Below, piece after piece: positions 26,476 through 35,030 of a stretch of 54,411 nucleotides of DNA; the first letter of the stretch is position 1, and every line of letters begins with the position of its first letter. A program made the translations under genes and the position numbers. Under the pieces are notes generated by a model, which saw only the letters and a list, made by a program, of their open reading frames with translations, was not told the DNA's origin and did no database searches. Origin of the DNA: Sutterella sp. (GTDB lineage: Bacteria; Pseudomonadota; Gammaproteobacteria; Burkholderiales; Burkholderiaceae_F); assembly GCA_017936545.1 (NCBI GenBank), contig JAGBFJ010000103.1, forward strand, positions 1 to 54,411. Reading direction: 5' to 3'.

Positions 26476-28706
26476 GAACGATCTCCTTCAGAGACGGGTC
26501 TCAGCCTGGCCGAATCCCGTTTTTTCCAGACGCGCCGGGCGAAAAGAACGAGAAGAGCGGCGCCTGCGGCGATGACGAGAAGGGGCCAGAGCACCGGACG
26601 GTTCCAGCGCTCGACGGCCTCGCGGCGGGCCCGGGCATCGATACCGATGTACTGCAGCGAATTGCGGATCATCGAGGTCGGCTTGGCGTTCGTGACCCAG
26701 GACTGGAAGGCGGCTGCCGCCTTGGGGAAGTAGCCGAACATGATGGGTGCATCTTCCTGCATGATGGAAATCATCCGGTTGATGAGGCGCTGCTTTTCCG
26801 GGCCGTCCTCCAGATACTTCATGGCTTCAAAGGCGCGGTCGAATTCGGGATTCGAATAATTCGACGCATTTTCTCCGCCGTTGAGCACCTTGGCGTTGGG
26901 ACCGTAGAAAAGGAACAGAAAGTTTTCGGCGTCCGGATAGTCGGCCACCCAGCCCCAGAGGAAGATCTGCGCCGCGCCGCGGGCCATCTTGTCCTGAAAG
27001 CGGTTGTAGTCGGTGGCGCGGATGTCAAGCTGAATGCCGAGCTTGGCAAACTGCTTCTGATACCACTCGAGATAGGACTTCGAGCCCTGCGAAGCGTTCT
27101 GATAGTCGAAGGAGAGCACGAGCGGGCGCCCGGTAACGGCGTCTCGCCCGTCGGGATAGCCCGCTTCGTGCATCAGGGCCCGGGCTTCTTCAATGGATCG
27201 CCGGACGGTGCGTCCGGAAGCGTCCTTTTTGTAGACCACGGGATTGAAGGCGGAGGGGCCGTCGTCCTGCCAGCCGAAAAGGCCGGGCGGGATGGGACCG
27301 TGGGCGGCGATGCCCTGACTCTTTTGAAAGATGGCGAGATTCTCATCCCAATCGACGGCGATCGAGATCGCCTGCCGCAGGAGTCTGGCGCGGCGCTGCG
27401 CTTCGGGCGAACCCGTGCCGCCCAGCACCGGATCGAGCCAGTTGAAGCCGATGTACCAGAGGCTCGCCTCGACGGTCTGGGGGAACTTCAGCTGCTTTTC
27501 CTTGTATAGAGCCGCCTTGTCTGGACTGTCGCCCATGGCGACGAGAAAGCCGAGGCCCGTGTCGACGCGGTCGATCGAGGGACTGTCGTACCAGCCCTGC
27601 AGGAATTTGGTCTGAAGCGGAACTGCTTCCTTTTCAATGTCGAACACTGCGCGCTCGACGAGCGGCAGCGGTTTGCCGCAGCCTTCCAGATAGCCGTTCT
27701 CCCGGTCGGAAGGTTCGCCTTCGCAAGGGTAGGTTTCCCGGCGGAAGTTGGGATTGCGCACCATTTCATGACGGCGGTTCTCTTCAAAGACCGACATCAT
27801 GAAGGGGCCCGTCCCGACGGGCCAGGTATTGAGCGTGAAGTTGTTGTCGGCAAGCCCCTTCTGAGAATAGAAGCGTTCAGCCTCCCAGGGAACAGGCGCA
27901 AAAAACGCCATGGTGAGCCAGTTGGAGAACTGGGGGTACTTGCCTCTGACGCGGATGCGAAGCGTATGCGGGTCGGGTGCCGTGACGCCCTCGAAAGGCG
28001 CATCGCGCAGATCAAGCCATTCGGCCTGCCGGCCGGCGGCACGCAGCGCCGCATCCTTTTCGCGGAGCGTTTTCGCCAGGTCGCCGAGCCCGATGATGTA
28101 GCTCGAGAGCGTGCCGAGAACGGGGCTGACTACGCGCGGACTCGCCAGGCGGCGGATGCCGTAGACGTAGTCCTCGGCCGTAAGTTCGCGCGTGCCGTGC
28201 CTCGGAAAGTCGGCGGGAGAACGCTTGGTGCGGGCATCTTCGGGACTGAGCGCATGGTAGAGCAGCCTTCCTTCGGCATCGCGCGCAAAGGCGGGATGCG
28301 GAGCATAGAGAATGCCGGGCTTGATACGGATGTCGTAGACCGACTCGGCGATGAGCGCAGGATCGGCATCGGCAGGCAGTTCGCGGCCGTCATGGCCGAG
28401 GTAGCGGGGTTCCGCCACCGAAACCGCCGTGCGGGGTTCGAGCACGTACGGCCGCTTCAGATAGTGGTACTGATAAAGCGGCTCATAGATGCTGTAGGTG
28501 TAGACCGTTTCGTCGGAAGAATAGGAGCGCTGCGGATCGAGCGTCTTGGGACTTCGTCCGCCGAAGGCCGTATAAATCGTCGGCGCCGAATAATCGTCGA
28601 TCGGATGCGGCGAATTGAGAACGAGCGCCTGCATCGGCGCCGATAGACTCAGAAAGAGGGCGCCGGCGAGGAGGGGAGCCGGTCGGAAGACACAGGGAAA
28701 TTGCAT
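26472..28706 (-). CDS. Peptide-binding protein of ABC importer (family 5), C-terminally membrane-anchored
   Basis: Periplasmic solute-binding protein of 744 residues, larger than OppA (~540) or YejA (~600). There is a signal peptide (PAPLLAGALFLSLSAPMQA). The family 5 core is visible as GGRSPKTLDPQRSYSSDE near the start, VTAPDPHTLRIRVRGKYPQF, NTWPVGTGPFMM and WGWVADYPDAENFLFLF. Unusually, a hydrophobic helix PVLWPLLVIAAGAALLVLFA followed by a basic tail (RRVWKKRDSARLRP) lies at the C-terminus, so the protein should be tethered to the inner membrane at that end. It begins 2 nt after the AIM24-family gene, in one operon. Ligand unknown; peptides are likely. Confidence 0.88.
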   Translation of the reverse strand: MQFPCVFRPAPLLAGALFLSLSAPMQALVLNSPHPIDDYSAPTIYTAFGGRSPKTLDPQRSYSSDETVYTYSIYEPLYQYHYLKRPYVLEPRTAVSVAEPRYLGHDGRELPADADPALIAESVYDIRIKPGILYAPHPAFARDAEGRLLYHALSPEDARTKRSPADFPRHGTRELTAEDYVYGIRRLASPRVVSPVLGTLSSYIIGLGDLAKTLREKDAALRAAGRQAEWLDLRDAPFEGVTAPDPHTLRIRVRGKYPQFSNWLTMAFFAPVPWEAERFYSQKGLADNNFTLNTWPVGTGPFMMSVFEENRRHEMVRNPNFRRETYPCEGEPSDRENGYLEGCGKPLPLVERAVFDIEKEAVPLQTKFLQGWYDSPSIDRVDTGLGFLVAMGDSPDKAALYKEKQLKFPQTVEASLWYIGFNWLDPVLGGTGSPEAQRRARLLRQAISIAVDWDENLAIFQKSQGIAAHGPIPPGLFGWQDDGPSAFNPVVYKKDASGRTVRRSIEEARALMHEAGYPDGRDAVTGRPLVLSFDYQNASQGSKSYLEWYQKQFAKLGIQLDIRATDYNRFQDKMARGAAQIFLWGWVADYPDAENFLFLFYGPNAKVLNGGENASNYSNPEFDRAFEAMKYLEDGPEKQRLINRMISIMQEDAPIMFGYFPKAAAAFQSWVTNAKPTSMIRNSLQYIGIDARARREAVERWNRPVLWPLLVIAAGAALLVLFARRVWKKRDSARLRPVSEGDRS

Positions 28707-28708
28707 CG

Positions 28709-29425
28709 TCAGTCGTTTTTCGCAGCTTTCTCGGTTCGTTCGCCCGAGAAGATCCAGTCGAGGAAACCGCCCTTATTGCGCGAACAGACGAGGACTCTGC
28801 CGCTTCCGCGGAATTTAAGCACGACGCCTTCGCCCGTTGTCTGACTGTTGACGAGTTTTCCGAGAAGGCCCGAATGCGCAGTGTTGAGGCTGAGTTCGTA
28901 GCTGAGCGTCGACTCCCAGGCCACGAGGTGGCCGTTGTCGATGATGAGCGGCTTTTCCGGCGTGACTTCAAGTTCAATCATGGAACCGAAGCCGGAGACG
29001 GCCACACGGCCGCTGCCTTCGGTGCTCATGATGAAGAAGCCCCCGGAATTGCCGAGGAGAGCGCGCCCGAGCCCCTGCGTCCTGGTCGAAAGCGAGACGC
29101 CGTCCGTGGAGGCCAGGAAGGCGCCGTCGGCCAGGAGGTACTGAGATCGGCCGACTTCAAGCACGCGGACGTCGCCGGGAATATTAGGTGCCAGCAGAAC
29201 GCGGCCGGGGCCCTTTTCCGCCTCGATGCGCTGCTGGAAGAAGGTTTCGTCATTCAGAAATTTGCGGGCGAGCGACTTCATGATGCCCCCTTTGGAACGC
29301 CCCGTGAGCGAGAGCGCCGCGTCCATCGCCACCATGGCGTTCGATTCGGCAAGAATCGCATCGCCTTTGTCGAGTGTGACGGAAAGAAGCGGATCGACGC
29401 CGCCCGAAATGTCAAAACGAACCAT
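28709..29425 (-). CDS. AIM24-family protein (TIGR00266 type)
   Basis: A 238-residue protein of the AIM24/TIGR00266 group, whose biochemical role is unknown in bacteria; the yeast relative helps organise the mitochondrial inner membrane. Features are an early GDAILAESNAMVAMDAAL segment, the repeated glycine pattern GRSKGGIMKSLARKF and FLNDETFF, PGDVRVLEV, and a C-terminal GLLGKLVNSQTTGEGVVLKFRGSG. It forms a trimeric beta-prism in known structures. No signal peptide is seen. It is the first gene of the peptide-importer operon and is only 2 nt from the binding protein, which implies a shared function or at least shared dosage. Confidence 0.85.
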   Translation of the reverse strand: MVRFDISGGVDPLLSVTLDKGDAILAESNAMVAMDAALSLTGRSKGGIMKSLARKFLNDETFFQQRIEAEKGPGRVLLAPNIPGDVRVLEVGRSQYLLADGAFLASTDGVSLSTRTQGLGRALLGNSGGFFIMSTEGSGRVAVSGFGSMIELEVTPEKPLIIDNGHLVAWESTLSYELSLNTAHSGLLGKLVNSQTTGEGVVLKFRGSGRVLVCSRNKGGFLDWIFSGERTEKAAKND

Positions 29426-29515
29426 AAATCCTCCGAAAAAGCTTCTTCTGATTATAGGAAAGGCTGCCCGTCGGGACGGCTTTCGCTACAAACGGCAAAA
29501 CATCGGGAGACAAAA

Positions 29516-29555
29516 AGGCGCCCGTCCGGAAGCCGGACGGGCGCCTCATCGGATC
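29516..29555 (-). terminator. Terminator of the molybdoenzyme operon
   Basis: A 14-bp perfect stem (29516-29529 with 29533-29546) has a 3-nt loop. On the minus strand it is followed by TTTTTG, about 30 nt after the Fe-S subunit stop codon. Confidence 0.9.
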
Positions 29556-29578
29556 AGATCCGAATCAGACGCTGAAGG

Positions 29579-30214
29579 TCAGAGCTTGCGCGCCATCTTC
29601 GGGGCGTCCATGTGCTTGGCGATGTAGCGCACCTTCGGATGCGTACCTGCCGCTTCGTTCATGGGCTTTGCCGCTTCGATGAGCTTGGCCTGTTCGGGCG
29701 TCGGATTGTCGTAGTCGACGAGCGTCATGGCATGGATGCCGCAGGCAGCCACGCAGGCGGGCAGTTCGCCGCGTTCCGTGCGGTGCACGCAGAGCGTGCA
29801 GTGCTCGGCCTTGCCGGCGGTGCGCGTCGTCCACGGCTGGGCCGGACGTTCGAGCAGCGGCTTCTTGTCGCCGAAGTAGCTGGTCTTGCCTTCGGTGTTG
29901 AATGCCGGCACGCCGTACGGGCAGGCCTTGAGACACATCTGGCAGCCGATGCACTTCTTCTGATCAACGAGCACTTCGCCGTGCGGACCTTTGTAGACCG
30001 CCTTCATCGGGCAGACCTTCATGCAGGCCGGATCGTCGCAGTGCATGCAGCTCATGCGGAACCAGTTGATGACGTTGGCGCCGACGTTTTCGTCGCGAAC
30101 GATCTTTTCCCAGAACACGCCCGGGGCAACCTGATTTTCTTCCTTGCAGGCGATGGCGCAGGCAAAGCAGCCGGCGCAGCGGTCGACCTGAACGATAATG
30201 CCGTATCTGGACAT
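29579..30214 (-). CDS. Four-cluster ferredoxin-like electron-transfer subunit (DmsB/PhsB type)
   Basis: A 211-residue iron-sulfur protein that hands electrons to or from the adjacent molybdoenzyme. Four cysteine groups are visible: CAGCFACAIACK, CMHCDDPACMKVCP, CIGCQMCLKACP and CTLC...CVAAC, each expected to hold a [4Fe-4S] cluster. It has no Tat signal, so it is probably co-exported with the catalytic subunit by hitch-hiking, as in DmsAB and PhsAB. It lies 16 nt downstream of the catalytic gene. No NrfD- or DmsC-like membrane anchor gene follows, which is unusual for this subunit type. Confidence 0.92.
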   Translation of the reverse strand: MSRYGIIVQVDRCAGCFACAIACKEENQVAPGVFWEKIVRDENVGANVINWFRMSCMHCDDPACMKVCPMKAVYKGPHGEVLVDQKKCIGCQMCLKACPYGVPAFNTEGKTSYFGDKKPLLERPAQPWTTRTAGKAEHCTLCVHRTERGELPACVAACGIHAMTLVDYDNPTPEQAKLIEAAKPMNEAAGTHPKVRYIAKHMDAPKMARKL

Positions 30215-30230
30215 AATTCTCTCCTCCTCG

Positions 30231-32441
30231 TTAAGCCTTCGTCACCTGGATGCAGACATCGTTGCAGCACGGATAGCCGGAAATCGGGTCCCAGTTCTGA
30301 CGCGGAATGAGCGGCTGGGTTTCCTGATCGCCGCGCCAGCCGTACTGGGCGTCGATAAGCCCGGGCGGGCAGAGAATCGTGACGCGGGCGCGCGCACGGA
30401 CCTTGTGGTCGCAGTAGGGCGAAGTGAGCCAGACCTGATCGCCTTCCTTGATGCCGCGGTCGGCGGCGTCCTTCGGGCTCATGTTGATCGTGTGCTCGCT
30501 TTCAAGTTCGAAGAGGTAGGGCTGGTCCCGACGGGTCTTCGAGTGCGTGATGTACGGACGGCGCGTGCCGTTGATGAGCTTGAGCGGGAATTCCTTCGTA
30601 GGCTTGGGCGGCTCGACGTAGACGGGCAGACCGTTGAAGCCGTGCTTGGCCTGGATCGAGGAAACGAGCTCGATCTTGCCGGACGGCGTGCGGAAGCCGG
30701 GCTTGCCGTCGAAGCGGAGGATGCCCTTTTCGTGCTTGCCCATCGTCTGCGGCGGGAAGAATTCGAGCGTGGAGAGCGCGGGCAGACCCTGCTGTTCCTT
30801 TTCATAGCTCGTGCCCCAGCCCTTCAGAATCGAGTTGCAGGCCTTGACCGGATCGCCGTTGAAGAACGTTTCGGGGTCGCAGACGGCGGCGCCAATCGTG
30901 CAGGCGATCTTCCAGTCTTCCCAGGCCTCGCCGAGCGGCTTGACGGGCTTGCGCACGCTCACCTTGCGGCCGTGCGTGCCGAAGGGCGCGAAGCGTTCGA
31001 AGTTGAGGGCGGCCGGGAGGACGAGGTCCATGTCGTGATGGGTTTCGTCGCGGTAGAAGTTGTCGGCGGCGAACGAGAAGTCCATGGCGCGGATGGCGGC
31101 CTGGTATTCCTGCGGGCTCGGCCAGATGAGGGCGTTCATACCGAAGCCGGCGACGGCGCGGATGCGGCCGGCCTTCACCATTTCGGGCAGCTTGTTCGGG
31201 CTGCAGAGAACCTGCATTTCATTCCAGACCGGCACGAATTCGCGGTCGATGCGCTTGGCCTTCTGTTCGGGTTCGTCGAACCACTTCTGGTCGATGAAGC
31301 TGCGCGTGTAGCCTTCGTCCCAGCGGATGTAGTCCTGGGGCCAGTTGGCGAAGCTGCCGCCGCCCGGGATTTCAACGTTGCCGGTGAGGGCCATCATGAG
31401 CGAGCAGGCGCGGACGTTGTTGCAGCCGTTGTGCTGATGCGTGATCGATTGACCGGAAATGGTCATGCCGGAGGGACCTTCGGCGAACATGCGGGCCGCC
31501 TTGACCACGAGTTCTGCCGGCACGCCCGATTCCTTCTCGACATACTCGGGCGTGAAGGTTTCGGCATACTTCACGACTTCTTCATAGCCGATGCACCACT
31601 TGTCGATGAAGGCGCGGTTGATGAGGCCTTCCTTGATGAGCACGCGGATCATGCCCCAGGCGACGGCGCCGTCGGTGCCGCCCTTGGGCTGAAGATGGAT
31701 GTCGGCCTGTTCGGCGACCTTCGTGCGGCGCACGTCCATCACGATGAGCTTCATGCCGCGGGCCTTGGCGGCAAGCAGATTGCGGTAGTAGCCGTGAGGC
31801 TTGGACCAGGCGCCGTTCTGACCGACGATCATCATGCACTTCGTCTTCGGACCGAAGCCGCCGGCGATTTCGCCGCCGTAGGAGAGTTCAAGCGCATGCA
31901 CCATGGCGAGGTTGCAGGCGACGGAGGATTCGCAGCAGTAGTTGGGAGAGCCGAAGTAGCGGGCGAGGCGCATGACGGCCGGACGCGGTTCCTTCGGGTC
32001 GCCGCAGTAGAACATCACGCGGTCGGGACCGTACTTCGTCTTGATTTCCGTCAGCTTCGCGGCAATCGTCTTGATGGCTTCGTCCCAGCTGATGCGGACC
32101 CAGCCCGGATCGGCTGCGCCCTTCGGATTCGTGCGCTTGAGCGGGTAAAGCAGACGGTTCGGGTTGTAGAGGCGCTGAAGAGTGGAAATGCCCTTCGAGC
32201 AGAGAGAATTGTTCGGGTGCTGCTTCCAGTTGCGGATGGCAATCACGGTATTGCCCTTCGCTTCGAATTCAATGCCGCACATCGGCATGTGGTTGCAGCT
32301 GTCGCAGATCGTATGGCCTACCCAGGTATCGTTCGCTTCGGCTGCATGAGCGGCAGGCACGAAGAGCGAGGCGGATGCCGGCGCGGACGCGGCGGCGACG
32401 CCTTCGAGGAACGTACGGCGGGTGAGGGAGATTCCAGACAT
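30231..32441 (-). CDS. Tat-exported molybdopterin oxidoreductase, catalytic subunit
   Basis: Complex iron-sulfur molybdoenzyme of 736 residues. The start at 32441 is set by a GGAGGTGAC ribosome site and gives a twin-arginine signal (SLTRRTFLEG ... AAHAAEA). The [4Fe-4S] ligands are C46, C49, C55 and C81 (CDSCNHMPMC then LCSKG). The C-x5-C step is wider than the usual C-x3-C. A cysteine in the ESSVACN segment is the candidate Mo ligand, as in PhsA/PsrA/ArrA relatives. Later VVMDVRRTK-like and HHDMDLVLPAALNFE segments fit the bis-MGD binding domains. It probably reduces a small sulfur, arsenic or organic substrate in the periplasm during anaerobic respiration; the substrate is not deducible. 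Confidence 0.88.
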   Translation of the reverse strand: MSGISLTRRTFLEGVAAASAPASASLFVPAAHAAEANDTWVGHTICDSCNHMPMCGIEFEAKGNTVIAIRNWKQHPNNSLCSKGISTLQRLYNPNRLLYPLKRTNPKGAADPGWVRISWDEAIKTIAAKLTEIKTKYGPDRVMFYCGDPKEPRPAVMRLARYFGSPNYCCESSVACNLAMVHALELSYGGEIAGGFGPKTKCMMIVGQNGAWSKPHGYYRNLLAAKARGMKLIVMDVRRTKVAEQADIHLQPKGGTDGAVAWGMIRVLIKEGLINRAFIDKWCIGYEEVVKYAETFTPEYVEKESGVPAELVVKAARMFAEGPSGMTISGQSITHQHNGCNNVRACSLMMALTGNVEIPGGGSFANWPQDYIRWDEGYTRSFIDQKWFDEPEQKAKRIDREFVPVWNEMQVLCSPNKLPEMVKAGRIRAVAGFGMNALIWPSPQEYQAAIRAMDFSFAADNFYRDETHHDMDLVLPAALNFERFAPFGTHGRKVSVRKPVKPLGEAWEDWKIACTIGAAVCDPETFFNGDPVKACNSILKGWGTSYEKEQQGLPALSTLEFFPPQTMGKHEKGILRFDGKPGFRTPSGKIELVSSIQAKHGFNGLPVYVEPPKPTKEFPLKLINGTRRPYITHSKTRRDQPYLFELESEHTINMSPKDAADRGIKEGDQVWLTSPYCDHKVRARARVTILCPPGLIDAQYGWRGDQETQPLIPRQNWDPISGYPCCNDVCIQVTKA

Positions 32442-32908
32442 ATATGTCACCTCCAGACGGATCCGGGGTCGGATGGGAAGAGTGAGCGATCTCACCGCGG
32501 CGCGGACGGGTGACAGGAAAAGCGCAGGGGGTGCGCTTTAATCCGGCGCGGCTCTTGTTATTCGCCACAGACGTGCTCAACGGCCGGACGGATCCTGATC
32601 CTGCCGGAGCTTTGCGTCGCGGTCATATTGCCTTTTTCCGAGAGGGTAAACCATGAGGGAAAATCCCTGAAAGAGAGGTAAAACGGGCTGAATTTGAGTT
32701 TTTTTCCGTGGCCTTTATAAAATACATGCAAGAATTCATTGCGAGAGAACTGAACTAAAAATAGCTAGTGCTTTCATCGGTATTCTTGAAGAGAATATCG
32801 ACAGATTTTATAGAATTTTTTATTGACCAATGGAGAAAATTGTCTTAACATGCGCTCCATCCGGCGCCGCCGGCATCGGGCAGGCGGGCCTCAGACGGAC
32901 TTCTCCCC
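32442..32908. other. Divergent control region, molybdoenzyme / leuC
   Basis: A 467-bp gap, AT-rich between about 32690 and 32850 against a GC-rich background. It holds an 8-bp stem AAAGCGCA/TGCGCTTT (32519-32539, G5 loop) in the molybdoenzyme leader, an inverted repeat TATTCT-TGAAG-AGAATA at 32781-32797, and a strong plus-strand promoter at 32823-32851. No FNR box of the TTGAT-N4-ATCAA form was found by eye. Confidence 0.6.
32823..32851 (+). promoter_or_regulatory. Sigma-70 promoter for leuCD
   Basis: TTGACC (32823-32828), an exact 17-bp spacer and TAACAT (32846-32851) lie in an AT-rich stretch, about 57 bp ahead of the leuC ATG. Confidence 0.7.
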
Positions 32909-34321
32909 ATGACGACTGGACCTCAGACGCTCTACGACAAGCTCGTCGCCGCGCACACTGTGCGCGCCGTCGACAACCAGACCGTGCTTCTTTACGCGGA
33001 TGTTCACTTTGCCAACGAATACACGAGCCCCCAGGCCTTTACGGGCCTGATCGAGCGCGGCGCCGGGGTATTTTCTCCGGACTCGCACCTTTGCGTGGTC
33101 GACCACATCATTCCGAGCGCCGACGTCAGTCCGAGAGTGATTCTTGACGCCGCCTCCAAACGTCAGGCCGACAATCTTGAGGAGAACTGCCTCCGCTTCG
33201 GCATCCGCGCCTTCTACGGGCCGAACGATCCGCATCAGGGCATCGAGCACGTGGTGATGGACGAACAGGGCCTGGTGCGGCCGGGCATGGTGGTTATATG
33301 TGGAGATTCGCACACGACGACGCACGGTGCTCTCGGTGCGCTGGCTTTCGGCATCGGCACGTCGGAAATTGAACACATCCTGGCGACCCAGACGCTCGTC
33401 TACCGGCTGGCCGGCACCATGCGCGTGACGATTGACGGCAGGCTGCCTTCGGGTTCCACTGCCAAGGATCTGGCTCTTTTCGTGATGAAGTCCCTTTCGG
33501 CCCGCGGCGCGCTCGGTCTCGTCGTCGAATATCAGGGAAGCGCAGTGGATGCGCTGACCGTCGAAGGCCGGATGACGCTCTGCAATCTCACGGTCGAAGC
33601 CGGCGCGCGCGGAGCGCTGATTGCGCCCGACGAAAAGACCGCCGCCTGGGTGCTCGAGCATGCGCCCGGTCTGACGGGCGCCGAACGGGAGGCCGCGCTC
33701 AGCTATTGGAAGACCCTGCGCTCGGATGAAGGCGCCCGCTTTGACCGGGAGGTTTATCTGAATGCCGATGCCGTGAAGCCCATGGTGACCTGGGGAACGA
33801 GTCCCGATCAGGTGGCGGCAGTTGACGAAACCGTGCCAGATCCGGAGTCCTTCGCCGATCCGGTCGACCGGGCCGCCGCCCTTCGAGCCCTGCGCTATCA
33901 GGGACTGAATCCGGGAACGCCGCTGGAAGGGCTACCCGTGCAGCATGTCTTCATCGGCTCCTGCACCAATGCGAGACTGGCTGACTTGCGCGCAGCAGCG
34001 GCGGTTCTCAAGGGCCGGCGGGTCGCACCCGGCGTTCGGGCCCAGGTCGTGCCGGGATCCATGACGGTGCGCCGTCAGGCGGAGGAAGAGGGGATCGCGG
34101 ACATCTTCCGCGATGCCGGATTCGAGTGGCGCACGAGCGGCTGCTCGCTCTGCCTCGCCATGAACGACGACATGCTGGAGCCGGGTGTTCGCTGCGCATC
34201 GACCACCAACCGTAATTTCGAAGGCCGGCAGGGCCGGGGAAGCCGCACGCATCTGGTCAGCCCGGAAACGGCGGCCGCCGCGGCCGTCACCGGGAAGATC
34301 ACCGACTGGCGCCGACTCTGA
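32909..34321 (+). CDS. leuC: 3-isopropylmalate dehydratase large subunit (LeuC)
   Basis: Aconitase-family subunit that, with LeuD, converts 2-isopropylmalate to 3-isopropylmalate in leucine synthesis. At 470 residues it has normal length. The start TLYDKLVAAHTV, the VVDHIIPSADVSPR and GDSHTTTHGALGALAFGIGTSE signatures, and the cysteines IGSCTNAR and SGCSLC that bind the [4Fe-4S] cluster are all present. There is no clear ribosome site, but the ATG follows a short leader from a good promoter. It is 11 nt from leuD. No leuA or leuB gene is nearby, so leucine genes are split. Confidence 0.96.
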   Translation: MTTGPQTLYDKLVAAHTVRAVDNQTVLLYADVHFANEYTSPQAFTGLIERGAGVFSPDSHLCVVDHIIPSADVSPRVILDAASKRQADNLEENCLRFGIRAFYGPNDPHQGIEHVVMDEQGLVRPGMVVICGDSHTTTHGALGALAFGIGTSEIEHILATQTLVYRLAGTMRVTIDGRLPSGSTAKDLALFVMKSLSARGALGLVVEYQGSAVDALTVEGRMTLCNLTVEAGARGALIAPDEKTAAWVLEHAPGLTGAEREAALSYWKTLRSDEGARFDREVYLNADAVKPMVTWGTSPDQVAAVDETVPDPESFADPVDRAAALRALRYQGLNPGTPLEGLPVQHVFIGSCTNARLADLRAAAAVLKGRRVAPGVRAQVVPGSMTVRRQAEEEGIADIFRDAGFEWRTSGCSLCLAMNDDMLEPGVRCASTTNRNFEGRQGRGSRTHLVSPETAAAAAVTGKITDWRRL

Positions 34322-34332
34322 GGAGAAAGATC

Positions 34333-34974
34333 ATGGATAAGCTCATTTCTCTTACCGCCGTCGCGGCACCGCTTCCGATCGACAATCTGGATACGGATCA
34401 GATCATGCCCAAGCAGTTTTTGCGAGGCATCGACAAATCCGGTCTCGGTCGGGGTGCGCTCTACAACATGCGTTTTGACGGAAACGGTGCGCCGAGACCC
34501 GAGTGTGTCTTCAACCGGCCGGGCTTTGAAAAGACGGCTGTGATCGTCGCAGGTCCTAATTTCGGATGCGGGTCGAGCCGCGAGCATGCCGTCTGGGGAC
34601 TGATGCAGATGGGGATCCGTGCCGTCATCGCACCCGGTTTCGGCGAGATCTTCTATTCAAACTGCTTCAACAACGGTCTTCTGGCTGCCCGGGTGATGCC
34701 CGAGGCCGCCGAAGAGATTCTTGCCGCTCTGTCGGACACCGAGCCGAGAATGCTGACTGCAGATGTCGTCTCGCGCGAAATCCGGATCGGGGACCGCGTG
34801 TGGCCGTTTGAACTGAGCGAGCGTTACCGCACGATGCTGCTCGAAGGCCTGGACATGACCGGAACGACCCTGCGCGAGCTGGATGTCATCCGAGCCTTCC
34901 GGGAAAAGCACGAAAAGGCTTTTCCCTGGATGGCCGGGCTGCCCGCCAAGGCCAGAGCGCGCTTCGGCAGCTGA
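34333..34974 (+). CDS. leuD: 3-isopropylmalate dehydratase small subunit (LeuD)
   Basis: Swivel-domain partner of LeuC, 213 residues. It shows the expected ALPIDNLDTDQIMPKQFL-type N-terminus (here APLPIDNLDTDQIMPKQFL), the conserved GPNFGCGSSREHAVWGL substrate loop, and FGEIFYSNCFNNGLL. An AGGAG ribosome site lies 7 nt before the ATG. It is the last gene of the pair; the next genes run in the opposite direction. Confidence 0.96.
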   Translation: MDKLISLTAVAAPLPIDNLDTDQIMPKQFLRGIDKSGLGRGALYNMRFDGNGAPRPECVFNRPGFEKTAVIVAGPNFGCGSSREHAVWGLMQMGIRAVIAPGFGEIFYSNCFNNGLLAARVMPEAAEEILAALSDTEPRMLTADVVSREIRIGDRVWPFELSERYRTMLLEGLDMTGTTLRELDVIRAFREKHEKAFPWMAGLPAKARARFGS

Positions 34975-34984
34975 GCGCTGGGCG

Positions 34985-35009
34985 GCGGCAGACGGCCGGC
35001 GTCTGCCGC
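34985..35009. terminator. Hairpin between leuD and the chaperone gene
   Basis: A 10-bp perfect stem GCGGCAGACG (34985-34994) / CGTCTGCCGC (35000-35009) with a 5-nt loop lies between two converging genes. No T-tract follows on either strand, so it is only a possible terminator. Confidence 0.45.
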
Positions 35010-35030
35010 TGACACCCTCTCAGTCCCGGA

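Noticed and set aside
30198-32513. A 771-codon open frame on the plus strand opposite the molybdoenzyme
   Set aside because: It is antisense to a gene with clear motifs, has low-complexity Arg/Ala/Gly/Val-rich content, and arises from GC-rich third positions. The same holds for long frames opposite recC (3410-5074), the flavoprotein (40273-41712), the amidohydrolase (45113-46507), the RND pump (49280-50998) and the dehydratase (50908-52461).
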